A DNA stretch of 38,341 nucleotides from Nitrospirota bacterium (GCA_016213945.1 JACQZF010000009.1:1-38341); one strand, 5' to 3'; counted from the first letter of the stretch, positions 25,022 to 33,336 are shown. Program-made: numbers and translations. Notes: generated by a model from the letters alone, not told the origin.

Positions 25022-25189
25022 ATGTCCATACAACTCATCAATCAATACTATTCAAAACTTGACCGCATTTTGCAGTACGGCGGCTCTACGAATGAAACCG
25101 CAGTTAGAAATGCCTTTTACGCCCTCCTGAACGAATATGCTCACAAAAGAAACCTTGAATTGGTCACCGAAATACCGTGCAAAGGATAA
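25022..25189 (+). pseudogene. N-terminal fragment of a restriction-modification enzyme
   Basis: A 55-codon ORF encoding INQYYSKLDRILQYGGSTNE, ETAVRNAFYALLNEYAHKRN and LELVTEIP. This is the conserved N-terminus of large Type IIG/ISP-like restriction-methyltransferase proteins, which normally continue for about 1000 residues (recalled from family pattern). Here the frame ends at TAA right after the motif and tRNA-Val follows 58 bp later, so only a remnant is left. It abuts the HigBA module, consistent with a decayed defence locus. Confidence 0.6.
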
Positions 25190-25204
25190 TTTTGCGAGGT
25201 AATG

Positions 25205-25234
25205 TTGACAGTAAGGATTGGAAAAATGTTATCT
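25205..25234 (+). promoter_or_regulatory. Promoter of tRNA-Val
   Basis: TTGACA (25205-25210), 18-bp spacer, TTATCT (25229-25234). The predicted start near 25241 lies about 7 nt before the mature tRNA. Confidence 0.5.
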
Positions 25235-25247
25235 TATACAAACTTGA

Positions 25248-25322
25248 AGGCGCGTAGCTCAGTGGGAGAGCGCTTCCTTGACACGGAAGAGGTCAGGGGT
25301 TCGATACCCCTCGTGCCTACCA
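25248..25322 (+). tRNA. tRNA-Val (GAC anticodon)
   Basis: Acceptor stem AGGCGCG/CGTGCCT (with one G-U pair), D-arm GCTC...GAGC, anticodon stem CTTCC/GGAAG with loop TTGACAC giving GAC, T-arm GGTTCGATACC and an encoded CCA ending at 25322. Confidence 0.95.
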
Positions 25323-25333
25323 TTTTTTAAGAA

Positions 25334-25410
25334 AGCAGACAGCTATCAGCGGTCAGCCGAAGAAGAAGCTTAACCCAGCTTTTATTGTTGCAAGCTGACA
25401 GCTAATAGCT
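25334..25410. repeat. AGCTGTCAGC-type repeat between tRNA-Val and thrS
   Basis: AGACAGCTATCAGCGGTCAGC at the left and GCTGACAGCTAATAGC at the right form a loose inverted repeat. It shares CAGCGGTCAGC and the GACAGCTA motif with 14905-14990. Both copies sit beside a tRNA gene. Confidence 0.55.
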
Positions 25411-25427
25411 ATTACTGGGAGGTTAAT

Positions 25428-27176
25428 ATTTTAGGACCAGCACAAAGCGATAAGGAATTTCTTGAAGTCTACCGCCATAGCACTTCCCACATTATGGCCC
25501 ATGCCGTTAAGGAACTTTTCCCGGACACAAAGTTTGCGATAGGCCCTGCTATTCAGGGCGGCTTTTATTATGACTTCGATTGCGATCATGCCTTTACACA
25601 GGAAGACCTGCCCCGCATCGAGGAAAAGATGAAGGAGATCATAAAGGCCAACAAACCGTTTGTGAGAAAAGAAATGCCGAAGGGGGAAGCTGTAAAATTT
25701 TTCCAGGAGCGCGGCGAGACCTACAAGGTGGAACTTATAAATGAGATCGCGGATGAGACGGTTTCCCTCTACGAGGAAGGTAATTTTATCGATCTCTGCC
25801 GAGGCCCGCATCTGGAATCCGCAGGAAAAGTTAAGGCGTTCAAACTTTTATCTGTCGCAGGCGCTTACTGGCGCGGTGATGAAAAGAACAAGATGCTCCA
25901 GCGCATTTACGGGGTTTCATTTCCTACAAAAGATGAATTAAAAAAGCATCTCGAATTCCTTGAAGAGGTCAAGAAGAGAGACCACAGGCGACTCGGAAAA
26001 GAGCTGGACCTTTTCAGCATGAACGATGATATAGGTTCAGGACTGGTCCTCTGGCATCCGCGCGGCGCAACGATCAGACGGGCCATTGAAAGCTTCTGGC
26101 TGGACGAACACTATAAGTCAGGCTATCAGATACTCTACACGCCCCATATGGCAAAGCTTGATCTATGGAAGAAGACAGGGCACCTGGATTTTTACAGAGA
26201 GAACATGTACTCGCCGATGGAGATAGAAGGACTTGACTATGAAATAAAACCCATGAACTGTCCCTTCCATGTATATATTTTTAAAAGCCAGTTGAGGAGC
26301 TACAGGGACTTGCCTTTGCGCTTTGCCGAACTCGGCACTGTTTACAGGTACGAGCGTTCAGGTGTGCTGCACGGACTTCTAAGGGTCCGGGGTTTTACTC
26401 AGGATGACGCTCATATTTTTTGCAGGGAAGATCAGATCGAAAATGAAGTGCTGAAGGTGCTGGAATTTACACTCTTCATCTTGGCGACCTTTGGGTTTTC
26501 AGATTATGACATATACCTTTCAACACGGCCTGAAAAATACGTGGGCACTGAAGAGGCGTGGAAAAAGGCAACCGATGCATTGCAGCAGGCGCTCACACAT
26601 AAAGGGCTGAAATATGAAATCGATCCGGGAGAAGGTGTATTCTACGGGCCCAAGATCGATATCAAAGTCAGAGATTCCCTCGGCAGGCAATGGCAATGCA
26701 GTACGATACAGGTTGATTTCAATATCCCTGAACGGCTGGACATTACATACAGGGGCGCGGACAGCAAAGACTACAGGCCGATAATGATACACCGCGCTCT
26801 CATGGGCTCGCTGGAGCGTTTCTTTGGTGTGCTGATCGAACATTACGCGGGTGCGTTTCCGTTATGGCTTTCCCCGGTGCAACTGTCCTTATTGACTATT
26901 TCAGACAGACATGTAGAATATTGCAGGAGCATCATGGACTCCTTGATTAAGGAGGGGATAAGGGTTGACATGGACGGAGAAAATGAGAAAATAGGTTATA
27001 AAATTAGGAAAGCTGCTGTATTAAAAACGCCCTATATGTGTATAATAGGTGATAAAGAATTGGAAAATAATATAGTAAATATCCGGAAAAGAAACGGAGA
27101 AAATGTCGGGGAAATGTCTGTTGAAAAATTAATAGCATTTCTCAAAGATGAAATCTCAAACAGGAGGAAATCATAG
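25428..27176 (+). CDS. thrS: Threonyl-tRNA synthetase, form without TGS domain, probable ATT start
   Basis: 582 residues if translation starts at the ATT at 25428, which has GGGAGG five bases upstream. The first in-frame ATG (25494) would remove the editing-domain motif HSTSH (His17 and His21), so it is rejected. The N-terminal TGS domain of E. coli-type ThrRS (about 640 residues) is absent. The editing domain (about 1-190) ends with DLCRGPHL. The class II core has PMNCPFHVY with the zinc Cys, motif 2 [21 protein letters not shown], motif 3 [14 protein letters not shown] and the anticodon-binding domain. The stop TAG overlaps the infC start. Confidence 0.9.
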   Translation: MLGPAQSDKEFLEVYRHSTSHIMAHAVKELFPDTKFAIGPAIQGGFYYDFDCDHAFTQEDLPRIEEKMKEIIKANKPFVRKEMPKGEAVKFFQERGETYKVELINEIADETVSLYEEGNFIDLCRGPHLESAGKVKAFKLLSVAGAYWRGDEKNKMLQRIYGVSFPTKDELKKHLEFLEEVKKRDHRRLGKELDLFSMNDDIGSGLVLWHPRGATIRRAIESFWLDEHYKSGYQILYTPHMAKLDLWKKTGHLDFYRENMYSPMEIEGLDYEIKPMNCPFHVYIFKSQLRSYRDLPLRFAELGTVYRYERSGVLHGLLRVRGFTQDDAHIFCREDQIENEVLKVLEFTLFILATFGFSDYDIYLSTRPEKYVGTEEAWKKATDALQQALTHKGLKYEIDPGEGVFYGPKIDIKVRDSLGRQWQCSTIQVDFNIPERLDITYRGADSKDYRPIMIHRALMGSLERFFGVLIEHYAGAFPLWLSPVQLSLLTISDRHVEYCRSIMDSLIKEGIRVDMDGENEKIGYKIRKAAVLKTPYMCIIGDKELENNIVNIRKRNGENVGEMSVEKLIAFLKDEISNRRKS

Positions 27177-27670
27177 AAAAAGAGTTACGGATAAACAGGT
27201 GGATCAGGTCAAGAGAAGTTAGGGTAATAGGCAGCGACGGAAGCCAGTTGGGCGTTATGGATGTCAGGGATGCAATAAAGCTTGCACAAGAGCAGGATTA
27301 CGATCTTGTTGAAGTGGCCCCGGGTGCCGCACCTCCTGTCTGCAGGATAATGGACTACGGCAAATACCGTTACCAGCAGAGCAAAAAGCATTCAACAAAA
27401 AGCAAGACTATAAATGTTAAAGAGATAAAGGTCAGGCCTCAGATCAATGAGCATGACCTGCTTTTCAAGATGAAAAGCATTCAAAAATTTTTAGAGCACG
27501 GAGATAAGGCGAAGATTACCATGATGTTCAGGGGCAGAGAGATTGTTCATGCGTCAATAGGGCAAAAGGTTTTTACCCGCATCCTTGAGGAATTTTCCCA
27601 GACAGCCAATGTTGAACAGTCCACAAAAATTGAAGGCAACCGCATGACAATGGTTCTCGGGCCTAAATAA
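27173..27670 (+). CDS. infC: Translation initiation factor IF-3, ATA start overlapping thrS stop
   Basis: 165 residues from ATA at 27173, preceded by AGGAGG at five bases. This start gives the family N-terminus [18 protein letters not shown]; the in-frame TTG at 27248 would cut into the N-domain. The N-domain ends at [14 protein letters not shown]. The C-domain carries [13 protein letters not shown] and the final [20 protein letters not shown]-3 proofreads start codons and represses its own mRNA through a rare start codon (AUU in E. coli); AUA here fits that control. ATAG at 27173-27176 joins start and thrS stop. Confidence 0.93.
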   Translation: MEKELRINRWIRSREVRVIGSDGSQLGVMDVRDAIKLAQEQDYDLVEVAPGAAPPVCRIMDYGKYRYQQSKKHSTKSKTINVKEIKVRPQINEHDLLFKMKSIQKFLEHGDKAKITMMFRGREIVHASIGQKVFTRILEEFSQTANVEQSTKIEGNRMTMVLGPK

Positions 27671-27699
27671 CATACAGAATACGGAGAGAGGAGGTAGAA

Positions 27700-27894
27700 A
27701 TGGCAAAACTGAAAACACACAGAGGAGCTGCAAAGAGATTTAAAAAGACCGGGACTGGAAAGATAAAAAGATTTAAGGCATATAAAAGCCATCTTTTAGC
27801 AAGCAAGGCCTCTAAGAGGACCAGGCATCTAAGAAAAAGCGGATTAGTACATAAGGCAAATCTTGACCACGTTAAGAAAATGCTCCCTAATTAA
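27700..27894 (+). CDS. rpmI: 50S ribosomal protein L35
   Basis: 64 residues, ATG after GAGAGGAGG. The sequence is the canonical [20 protein letters not shown] with the later KTRHLRKS-like [11 protein letters not shown]. It lies 29 bp after infC in the usual infC-rpmI-rplT order. It binds 23S rRNA in the large subunit. Confidence 0.97.
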   Translation: MAKLKTHRGAAKRFKKTGTGKIKRFKAYKSHLLASKASKRTRHLRKSGLVHKANLDHVKKMLPN

Positions 27895-27947
27895 TTACAG
27901 CTAATCAGGCATATCGCATCATCTTTTTATAATTAATACATTACGTA

Positions 27948-27976
27948 TTCAAAAATTTTAATAAATACTGTATAAT
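27948..27976 (+). promoter_or_regulatory. Sigma-70-like promoter upstream of rplT
   Basis: TTCAAA (27948-27953), 17-bp spacer, TATAAT (27971-27976). It would give rplT-pheST a transcript separate from infC-rpmI, with the repeat in its leader. Confidence 0.5.
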
Positions 27977-28000
27977 TACGTTTCGAGATTGTCTGATACT

Positions 28001-28085
28001 TGTCATTGCGAGAATCGTAACAACGAAGCAGTCTCTTAAGTGTTAGACGGAATGACCGCGCACCTTTTGGGTGCTCGCAATGACA
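28001..28085. repeat. Palindromic intergenic repeat TGTCATTGCGAG...CTCGCAATGACA
   Basis: Perfect 12-bp terminal inverted repeats at 28001-28012 and 28074-28085 flank an 61-bp core containing CGAAGCAGTCTC. This is a small non-autonomous element related to the 20058 copy. Confidence 0.8.
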
Positions 28086-28119
28086 TAATGTAAATAGTAA
28101 ATTCAGGAGGTAACTATAA

Positions 28120-28479
28120 ATGCCGAGAGCTAAAGGTGGTTTTAAAACAAGAAGGAGAAGGAAGAGAGTTCTCCAGATGTCGAAAGGCTATTATGGAGCA
28201 AAGAATAGCCTGTACAGGATTGCAACCGAAGCGGTTGACAAAGCATTGACCTATGCCTATAAAGACAGAAAGCTGAAGAAGAGAGACTTCAGGTCCCTGT
28301 GGATAATAAGGATCAACGCGGCTGCAAGGGCGCTGGGACTTTCTTACAGCCAATTCATGAACAAACTCAAGAAACTTAATATCGCACTGAACAGGAAGGC
28401 CCTTGCTGACATGGCTTACAACGATCCGCAGGGTTTTAACAACCTTGTAGAAATGGTCAAGAAGGGTAATGCTCAATGA
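28120..28479 (+). CDS. rplT: 50S ribosomal protein L20
   Basis: 119 residues, ATG after AGGAGG. The N-terminus has [18 protein letters not shown], and [20 protein letters not shown] and [18 protein letters not shown] are diagnostic. It assembles early on 23S rRNA and in several bacteria represses its own operon. Its stop overlaps the pheS start by 11 nt. Confidence 0.97.
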   Translation: MPRAKGGFKTRRRRKRVLQMSKGYYGAKNSLYRIATEAVDKALTYAYKDRKLKKRDFRSLWIIRINAAARALGLSYSQFMNKLKKLNIALNRKALADMAYNDPQGFNNLVEMVKKGNAQ

Positions 28480-29485
28480 TATCCTGTCCATAAAGAATCT
28501 TGCGCGGGAAGAAATTGAGAAAGCTGAAAGCCTCAAAGAAATACAGGACCTGAAAGTCAAATACCTTGGCAAAAAAGGTATACTTACCGGCAAGATTAAA
28601 TCGCTCGGCTCTATTCCCCAGGAAGACAGGCGCGAATACGGGCGCATTCTAAACGAAGCAAAGATCTATATTGAAGACCTTCTTGGTAAATATGAAGAAA
28701 CCTTCAATACTGCTGAACTGAATAAAATTCTCCAGACCCAGCGTATTGACGTTACAGTCCCCGGATGCTACATCCCCATCGGGCGTCTCCATCCCACAAC
28801 TCAGGTACTTGATGAGATCATAAAAATATTCACCTCTTTAGGTTTCAACGTTGAAGAAGGTCCTGAGATCGAGCTCGACTTCTATAATTTTGAAGCTCTC
28901 AACATGCCGAAGAACCACCCCGCTCGCGATATGCAGGACACATTTTACATATCTGATGACGTTGTTTTGAGGACACATACATCGTCCGTGCAGGTGCGTG
29001 TCATGCAGAACAATGTCCCGCCGCTAAGGGTCATCGCCCCGGGAAAGGTCTACAGGTGCGATGCTGATGTGACGCACATCCCGATGTTCCACCAGTTGGA
29101 AGGTTTCATGGTTGACAAGAATATTACAATGAGCGACCTGAAAGGAGTGCTTGAAGTTTTTATCCATATGGTCTTCGGAGTTGATACAAAGCTGCGTTTC
29201 AGGCCCAGCTTCTTTCCTTTCACTGAACCGAGCGCGGAGATTGATATCTCATGCGTCATTTGCAAAGGCGCCGGATGCAATGTCTGTAAAAATACCGGGT
29301 GGCTTGAGATACTCGGCGCAGGCATGATCAATCCGAGGGTCTTTGAAATGGCAGGATATGATCCTGAAGAATACACAGGGTTTGCCTTCGGAATGGGAAT
29401 CGAGCGCGTTGCAATGCTCAAGTATGGTATTGACGACATCAGATTGTTTTACGAAAACGATAAAAGATTTCTTGAGCAGTTTTAG
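28469..29485 (+). CDS. pheS: Phenylalanyl-tRNA synthetase alpha subunit
   Basis: 338 residues, normal PheS length. The start is ATG inside the rplT end. The N-terminal coiled coil (residues 1-85) includes [17 protein letters not shown]. The class II catalytic core has [12 protein letters not shown] (motif 1 region), [20 protein letters not shown] (motif 2) and [17 protein letters not shown] (motif 3). A four-Cys cluster [16 protein letters not shown] (residues about 265-280) occurs before motif 3. It charges tRNA-Phe as an alpha2beta2 complex with pheT. Confidence 0.96.
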   Translation: MLNDILSIKNLAREEIEKAESLKEIQDLKVKYLGKKGILTGKIKSLGSIPQEDRREYGRILNEAKIYIEDLLGKYEETFNTAELNKILQTQRIDVTVPGCYIPIGRLHPTTQVLDEIIKIFTSLGFNVEEGPEIELDFYNFEALNMPKNHPARDMQDTFYISDDVVLRTHTSSVQVRVMQNNVPPLRVIAPGKVYRCDADVTHIPMFHQLEGFMVDKNITMSDLKGVLEVFIHMVFGVDTKLRFRPSFFPFTEPSAEIDISCVICKGAGCNVCKNTGWLEILGAGMINPRVFEMAGYDPEEYTGFAFGMGIERVAMLKYGIDDIRLFYENDKRFLEQF

Positions 29486-29575
29486 GCTGCAGGATTCAGC
29501 CTGTGTTTAATGTCATGCCGCACTTGTTCAGCATCAAATGACAAGACAGGTCCGGTGCGGCAAAACTGTTTTTTC
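29485..29575 (+). promoter_or_regulatory. Stem-loops between pheS and pheT, attenuator-like
   Basis: A small hairpin GGCTG/CAGCC (29485-29501) is followed by a large one with arms TGCCGCAC (29516-29523) and GTGCGGCA (29555-29562) and an inner CTTGT/ACAAG. Then AAACTGTTTTTT ends near 29575. The stem followed by a T-run resembles a terminator or attenuator lying in the 115-bp gap; no leader peptide was seen. Confidence 0.5.
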
Positions 29576-29600
29576 ACCTTTTTATGAGGGAGTTAAATAA

Positions 29601-31655
29601 TTGAAGGCTTCATTCAACTGGCTTAAAGAGTTTGTTGATTTCAAATTGTCACCTGAAGAACTGGCCCATGCCCTTACAATGTCCGGTTTTGAAGTTGAGG
29701 GAATGGAAGAAATCGAAGGCGATGCTATCCTTGATATCAACGTCACTCCCAACAGGCCTGACTGTCTCAGCATCATCGGCATTGCGCGCGAGATATCCGC
29801 GATCTTAGGAATTCCTTTAAATATAAAACCTGTTGAGATTCGGGAGCAGGAGGGCAGGGGGCCTGAGGTTGAGGTCAAAGATCCCCACCTCTGCCAGAGA
29901 TACGCGTCAAGATTAATTCACGGCGTGAAGGTCGCGCCTTCACCTGAATGGCTTTCAAAGCGTCTTGAGTCTCACGGAGTAAAAGCGATCTGCAATGTTG
30001 TGGACGTTACTAATTATGTGCTTATGGAAATGGGTCAACCCCTTCACGCGTTTGATCTTGATAACCTGGCAGGCGGAAAAATAATCGTCAAGACAGCGGG
30101 CACTGAGAAAAGTTTCCGGACTCTCGATAACGAAGACAGGAATTTAAAGGAAGATATGCTTTTAATATGGGACGCTGAAAAGCCGGTTGCTTTAGCTGGT
30201 ATCATGGGCGGATTGAATACCGAGGTGTCTTCTGAAACAGTTAATGTACTGCTTGAAAGCGCCTATTTTAATCCTGCGTCAATAAGGCCTACGGCCAAGG
30301 GTGTTAATCTCACAACCGAATCCTCTTACAGGTTTGCCAGGGGAGTGGACATAAACAATATTGCAAAAGCCCTTGACCGGGCCGTGCAACTGATAGCTGA
30401 AATCGCGGGTGGGCGAATTTCGCAATTGACTGATATTTATCCTGAACCATATGTTCCCTTGCAGGTTCCGGTAATCTTTAAAAAGATAAATTCCCTGCTC
30501 GGCATTCAAATCGAAGAAACGGTCGTTCAGAATATTTTAAGCAGTCTCGATCTTAGCATTAAAAGGGAAGGGGATGTTCTCCTTGTTACCCCTCCAAGTT
30601 TCAGGCAGGATATCCAGAGAGATATTGACATCATAGAAGAGATAGCACGGTTGTACGGATATGACAAAATTCCTGTAACGCTGCCGAACATCAAAATGCG
30701 GCCTGCCCCTGTAAACAAGCGGCAGGACCTCATCAGGGCGATTAAGAATTCCATGTCAAGATCAGGATTAACGGAGGTAATCAACTACAGCTTTTTTAAT
30801 CCGGATACTCTCGATAAACTAAATGTCCCGTTTGATGATAAAAGAAGAAATTTGATTTTAGTAAAAAATCCCCTCAAAAAAGAAGAGGCGGCAATGAGGA
30901 CCACTCTTTTACCTTCGCTGCTTAATAACGTGAGACTGAACCTGAACCGGGGTGAAAAAGCGCTACGCTTTTTTGAGGTGTCGAAGGTCTTCCTTCCCTC
31001 AGAAGACAAACTTCCGTATGAAGCCATTCAGTTAGCTGCCATATATAATAAAGACATGTCAGCATCTTTATATGGGGACAAACATGATGGGTTTTATGAT
31101 TTGAAAGGCGCTATTGAAAACCTTCTCAGGGATTTAATAATAACAAACTACCGCTTTGAACAGGACTCAACCTCAGTGGAGCCATATATGCATCCCGGAA
31201 AATCTTGTTCTGTAACTGTAGGCGGTGAACCCATAGGCTCGATCGGGACAATCCATCCCCGCATCCTTGAGTTATTCGACATTACAGGCAATTTAAACAT
31301 GTTTGAAATTTATAATGTTGAGAAATTGCTGGAACATATTTCATTCAAAAAAACTTTCATATCATTACCCAAGTTCCCGTATGTAGAAAGAGATGTTGCC
31401 ATAATCGTCTCAAAGGATATATCTGCTGAGCAGGCGCAGGCAGAAATATTAAATATTGATTCGGACATTATTGAGTCAGTCAGTTTATTCGATATCTACA
31501 CCGGCAAGCCAATTCCCGAAAATAAAAAGAGCCTCGCTTTTTCAATCCGATACAGAATGGTTGACAAGACCCTCACAGACGAGGAAGTTGATTCACTGCA
31601 CTCAGTTATTGTAGAGAGACTTAAAAACACCCTTAACGCAGAGATGCGCAGCTAA
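29601..31655 (+). CDS. pheT: Phenylalanyl-tRNA synthetase beta subunit lacking the N-terminal tRNA-binding domain
   Basis: 684 residues from TTG after GAGGGAG. The protein starts with KASFNWLKEFVDFKLSPEEL as usual, but passes directly from GFEVEGMEE to DAILDINVTPNRPDCLS. The EMAPII-like OB domain of about 110 residues that normally follows residue 40 is missing. That accounts for 684 rather than about 800 residues. The B3/B4 editing domain (KAICNVVDVTNYVLMEMGQP), B5, the catalytic-like core and the C-terminal FDX-ACB (FPYVERDVAIIV, SIRYRMVDKTLTDEEV) are present. The reading frame is intact, so this is a natural short form. Confidence 0.93.
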   Translation: MKASFNWLKEFVDFKLSPEELAHALTMSGFEVEGMEEIEGDAILDINVTPNRPDCLSIIGIAREISAILGIPLNIKPVEIREQEGRGPEVEVKDPHLCQRYASRLIHGVKVAPSPEWLSKRLESHGVKAICNVVDVTNYVLMEMGQPLHAFDLDNLAGGKIIVKTAGTEKSFRTLDNEDRNLKEDMLLIWDAEKPVALAGIMGGLNTEVSSETVNVLLESAYFNPASIRPTAKGVNLTTESSYRFARGVDINNIAKALDRAVQLIAEIAGGRISQLTDIYPEPYVPLQVPVIFKKINSLLGIQIEETVVQNILSSLDLSIKREGDVLLVTPPSFRQDIQRDIDIIEEIARLYGYDKIPVTLPNIKMRPAPVNKRQDLIRAIKNSMSRSGLTEVINYSFFNPDTLDKLNVPFDDKRRNLILVKNPLKKEEAAMRTTLLPSLLNNVRLNLNRGEKALRFFEVSKVFLPSEDKLPYEAIQLAAIYNKDMSASLYGDKHDGFYDLKGAIENLLRDLIITNYRFEQDSTSVEPYMHPGKSCSVTVGGEPIGSIGTIHPRILELFDITGNLNMFEIYNVEKLLEHISFKKTFISLPKFPYVERDVAIIVSKDISAEQAQAEILNIDSDIIESVSLFDIYTGKPIPENKKSLAFSIRYRMVDKTLTDEEVDSLHSVIVERLKNTLNAEMRS

Positions 31656-31702
31656 CCAAGCTTCTTCTTGCATCTTCCATTCAGAATCTTGTATCGTTTT
31701 GT

Positions 31703-32917
31703 ATGGATATCACAAAAAAAATCCTGTCTGACCCTGTTAATAAATGGATATTCAGTAATTTTAAAAAAGATATCTTCCTTGTCGGCGGGTATATACGCGA
31801 TCTTTTACTTGGGTACAAGTCTAAAGATAAGGATTTTGTTTTAAAAGGCAACGTTGAAAAGATTGCAAAAAAAACAGCAAAGAACTTTAAGGGCACCTTT
31901 ATTGTCCTGAAAAGGAATCAGACCTATCGAGTAGCATTAAAAGATAATAGCTTCCTGGACTTTTCGTATTTTTCCAATAGTATCCTTGAGGACTTGTCTA
32001 AGCGTGATTTTACGATAAATGCAATAGCATGGTCGCCTGAGACAGGAATTATTGCGCCATTGGGGAGCATCAAAGATATTGAAAGTAAATTAATCAGGAT
32101 AATCAATCCGAAAAATCTCAAAGATGATCCGCTGAGGATTCTTAGGGCTTACAGGCTTTCAGCGCAATTGAGCTTTACAATCGATAAAAACACAAGGAAG
32201 TTTCTCAAAAAATATTCTCCCTTAATTACAACGGCCGCTTCCGAAAGGATCACTGAAGAAATAATAAAGCTTTTAAACAGTGACAGTTCTCATTTAGCGC
32301 TTGGTTTGTGTAATAAAGATAAGGTTCTCATTAATATCTTCAAGTTAAGCCCGCACATCTTAACAACTAATATAAAATCCATAGAAAAATTCAATGTTCG
32401 TCTGAGCAAGATGTATAAGTACAAAAAAATACATCACTTTCTTTGTGCTGATATTAGCCAGGGCCTAAAATCAGCCGGTCTTGTTCGGATTGCCTTGTTA
32501 CTGCTCAAAAAAAATAGTGGAGATTTACAAGACATTACTCAGAAGCTAAGATTGAGCAACTTAATAAAAAAGAAACTGAAAGATATTTATGAAAGTTATC
32601 CACACAGTGGAGGATGCCTTACAGATAAAAAACTGTTCAAGATATTTAATATAGCAAGTGACAGCGTTTACGAAATAGCAATTATATTATCTATCCTCAA
32701 TAAGAAGAAAATGTTACCTCTGCTTGAAAGAGCACGTTGTTTTATGAAAATAAAAACTCAACCGCTTATAAGAGGAAATGAAATACTAAAACTTATGAAT
32801 GCTGTACCTGGGCCAATCGTCGGAGAAATTCAGCAGAAGATACGAGAAAGACAGTTCCTTAAATTTATTAGAACAAAGTCAGTTGCAAAGAAATGGATAA
32901 CATCTAACTTTACATAA
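31703..32917 (+). CDS. Class II CCA-adding enzyme / poly(A) polymerase family protein
   Basis: 404 residues. The nucleotidyltransferase head has FLVGGYIRDLLLG (residues 26-38) and DKDFVL (D-x-D metal site), followed by KRDFTINAIAW (RRD-like). The region DDPLRILRAYRLSAQL matches the neck. The C-terminal half is Lys-rich and less conserved. Whether it adds CCA or poly(A) cannot be told by eye; both tRNAs here already encode CCA. The gene is visibly more AT-rich and Lys/Asn-rich than pheT and has no obvious ribosome-binding site. Its last 8 bases overlap the convergent regulator of the provirus. Confidence 0.8.
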   Translation: MDITKKILSDPVNKWIFSNFKKDIFLVGGYIRDLLLGYKSKDKDFVLKGNVEKIAKKTAKNFKGTFIVLKRNQTYRVALKDNSFLDFSYFSNSILEDLSKRDFTINAIAWSPETGIIAPLGSIKDIESKLIRIINPKNLKDDPLRILRAYRLSAQLSFTIDKNTRKFLKKYSPLITTAASERITEEIIKLLNSDSSHLALGLCNKDKVLINIFKLSPHILTTNIKSIEKFNVRLSKMYKYKKIHHFLCADISQGLKSAGLVRIALLLLKKNSGDLQDITQKLRLSNLIKKKLKDIYESYPHSGGCLTDKKLFKIFNIASDSVYEIAIILSILNKKKMLPLLERARCFMKIKTQPLIRGNEILKLMNAVPGPIVGEIQQKIRERQFLKFIRTKSVAKKWITSNFT

Positions 32918-32933
32918 TATATCTTGTCGCGGA
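32906..32933 (-). other. Possible dif-like (XerCD) site at the host-provirus boundary
   Basis: On the - strand, the half TTATGTAAAGT agrees at 9 of 11 positions with the XerD arm of E. coli dif (TTATGTTAAAT) and is preceded by GATATA as a 6-bp centre. The XerC-side arm is poor. It lies exactly at the end of the polymerase-family gene, where the element begins. The match is weak and single; no second copy is visible in this window. Confidence 0.25.
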
Positions 32934-33251
32934 CATTGTTGTGGTCATGCAGAGGGGGAAGGCGATGGCGAAGAGAAGGGACATGGCGGCGACTTTTTTT
33001 AAGAGGCTGTCCCAGTAGGGTTTTGACTTTTCACTTGCCTTGCTTTTGTGCGCGAGAAGAAGGACCTGTTCTGGATCGTCCCCGGCAAGCGCCGCGATCT
33101 TTAGGCATGTATCATCAGAGGGGATTCCATGACCATTTACAATATTACAAAGTGAAGGTGGAGCTATTCCAAGTTTCAAGGCTAATTCCCTGTCACTTTT
33201 TATTCCAAGCTTAACTTTTATTCCTTCTACATATGTTGCAAATTCAGTCAT
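32910..33251 (-). CDS. Membrane-anchored Cro/CI-like regulator of the provirus
   Basis: 113 residues from the ATG at 33251, which has AAAGGGGG seven bases upstream; a TTG six codons earlier is less likely. Residues 19-40 (SDRELALKLGIAPP plus SLCNIVNG) form a helix-turn-helix, followed by LKIAALAGDDPEQVLLLAHKSKASE and W in PYWDSLLKK. This layout is typical of small phage regulators (DUF3693-like, from memory). Residues about 85-105 (AAMSLLFAIAFPLCM) form a single membrane helix near the C-terminus, which ends YIM. It reads divergently from the viral operon from a consensus promoter and may bind the palindromes at 33337-33396. Confidence 0.72.
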   Translation of the reverse strand: MTEFATYVEGIKVKLGIKSDRELALKLGIAPPSLCNIVNGHGIPSDDTCLKIAALAGDDPEQVLLLAHKSKASEKSKPYWDSLLKKVAAMSLLFAIAFPLCMTTTMSATRYIM

Positions 33252-33276
33252 ATAAATTCCCCCTTTCAATGTTCAA

Positions 33277-33305
33277 ATTATAGTCCATACTTACTAACAT
33301 GTCAA
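33277..33305 (-). promoter_or_regulatory. Consensus sigma-70 promoter of the provirus regulator
   Basis: On the - strand: TTGACA (33305-33300), 17-bp spacer, TATAAT (33282-33277). Both boxes are perfect. The -35 box lies within an inverted repeat TGTCAAGTA/TACTTGACA (33300-33308, 33315-33323), a likely operator for autoregulation. Confidence 0.82.
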
Positions 33306-33323
33306 GTATTTTATTACTTGACA
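33300..33323. promoter_or_regulatory. Palindromic operator candidate over the regulator -35 box
   Basis: Arms TGTCAAGTA and TACTTGACA are perfect 9-mers with a 6-bp spacer. The position over the -35 box would block RNA polymerase when bound. Confidence 0.6.
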
Positions 33324-33336
33324 AAAAATATTTATC

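Larger units (their letters stand above)
27895..28119. other. 225-bp spacer between rpmI and rplT with promoter and repeat
   Basis: These two genes are normally close together. The spacer has no ORF. It contains a sigma-70-like promoter (27948-27976) and a TGTCATTGCGAG palindromic repeat (28001-28085), both listed separately. Confidence 0.7.

Noticed and set aside
32596-32604. Perfect DnaA box TTATCCACA inside the polymerase-family gene
   Set aside because: Isolated, within a coding sequence and without further boxes or AT-rich tract; likely chance.
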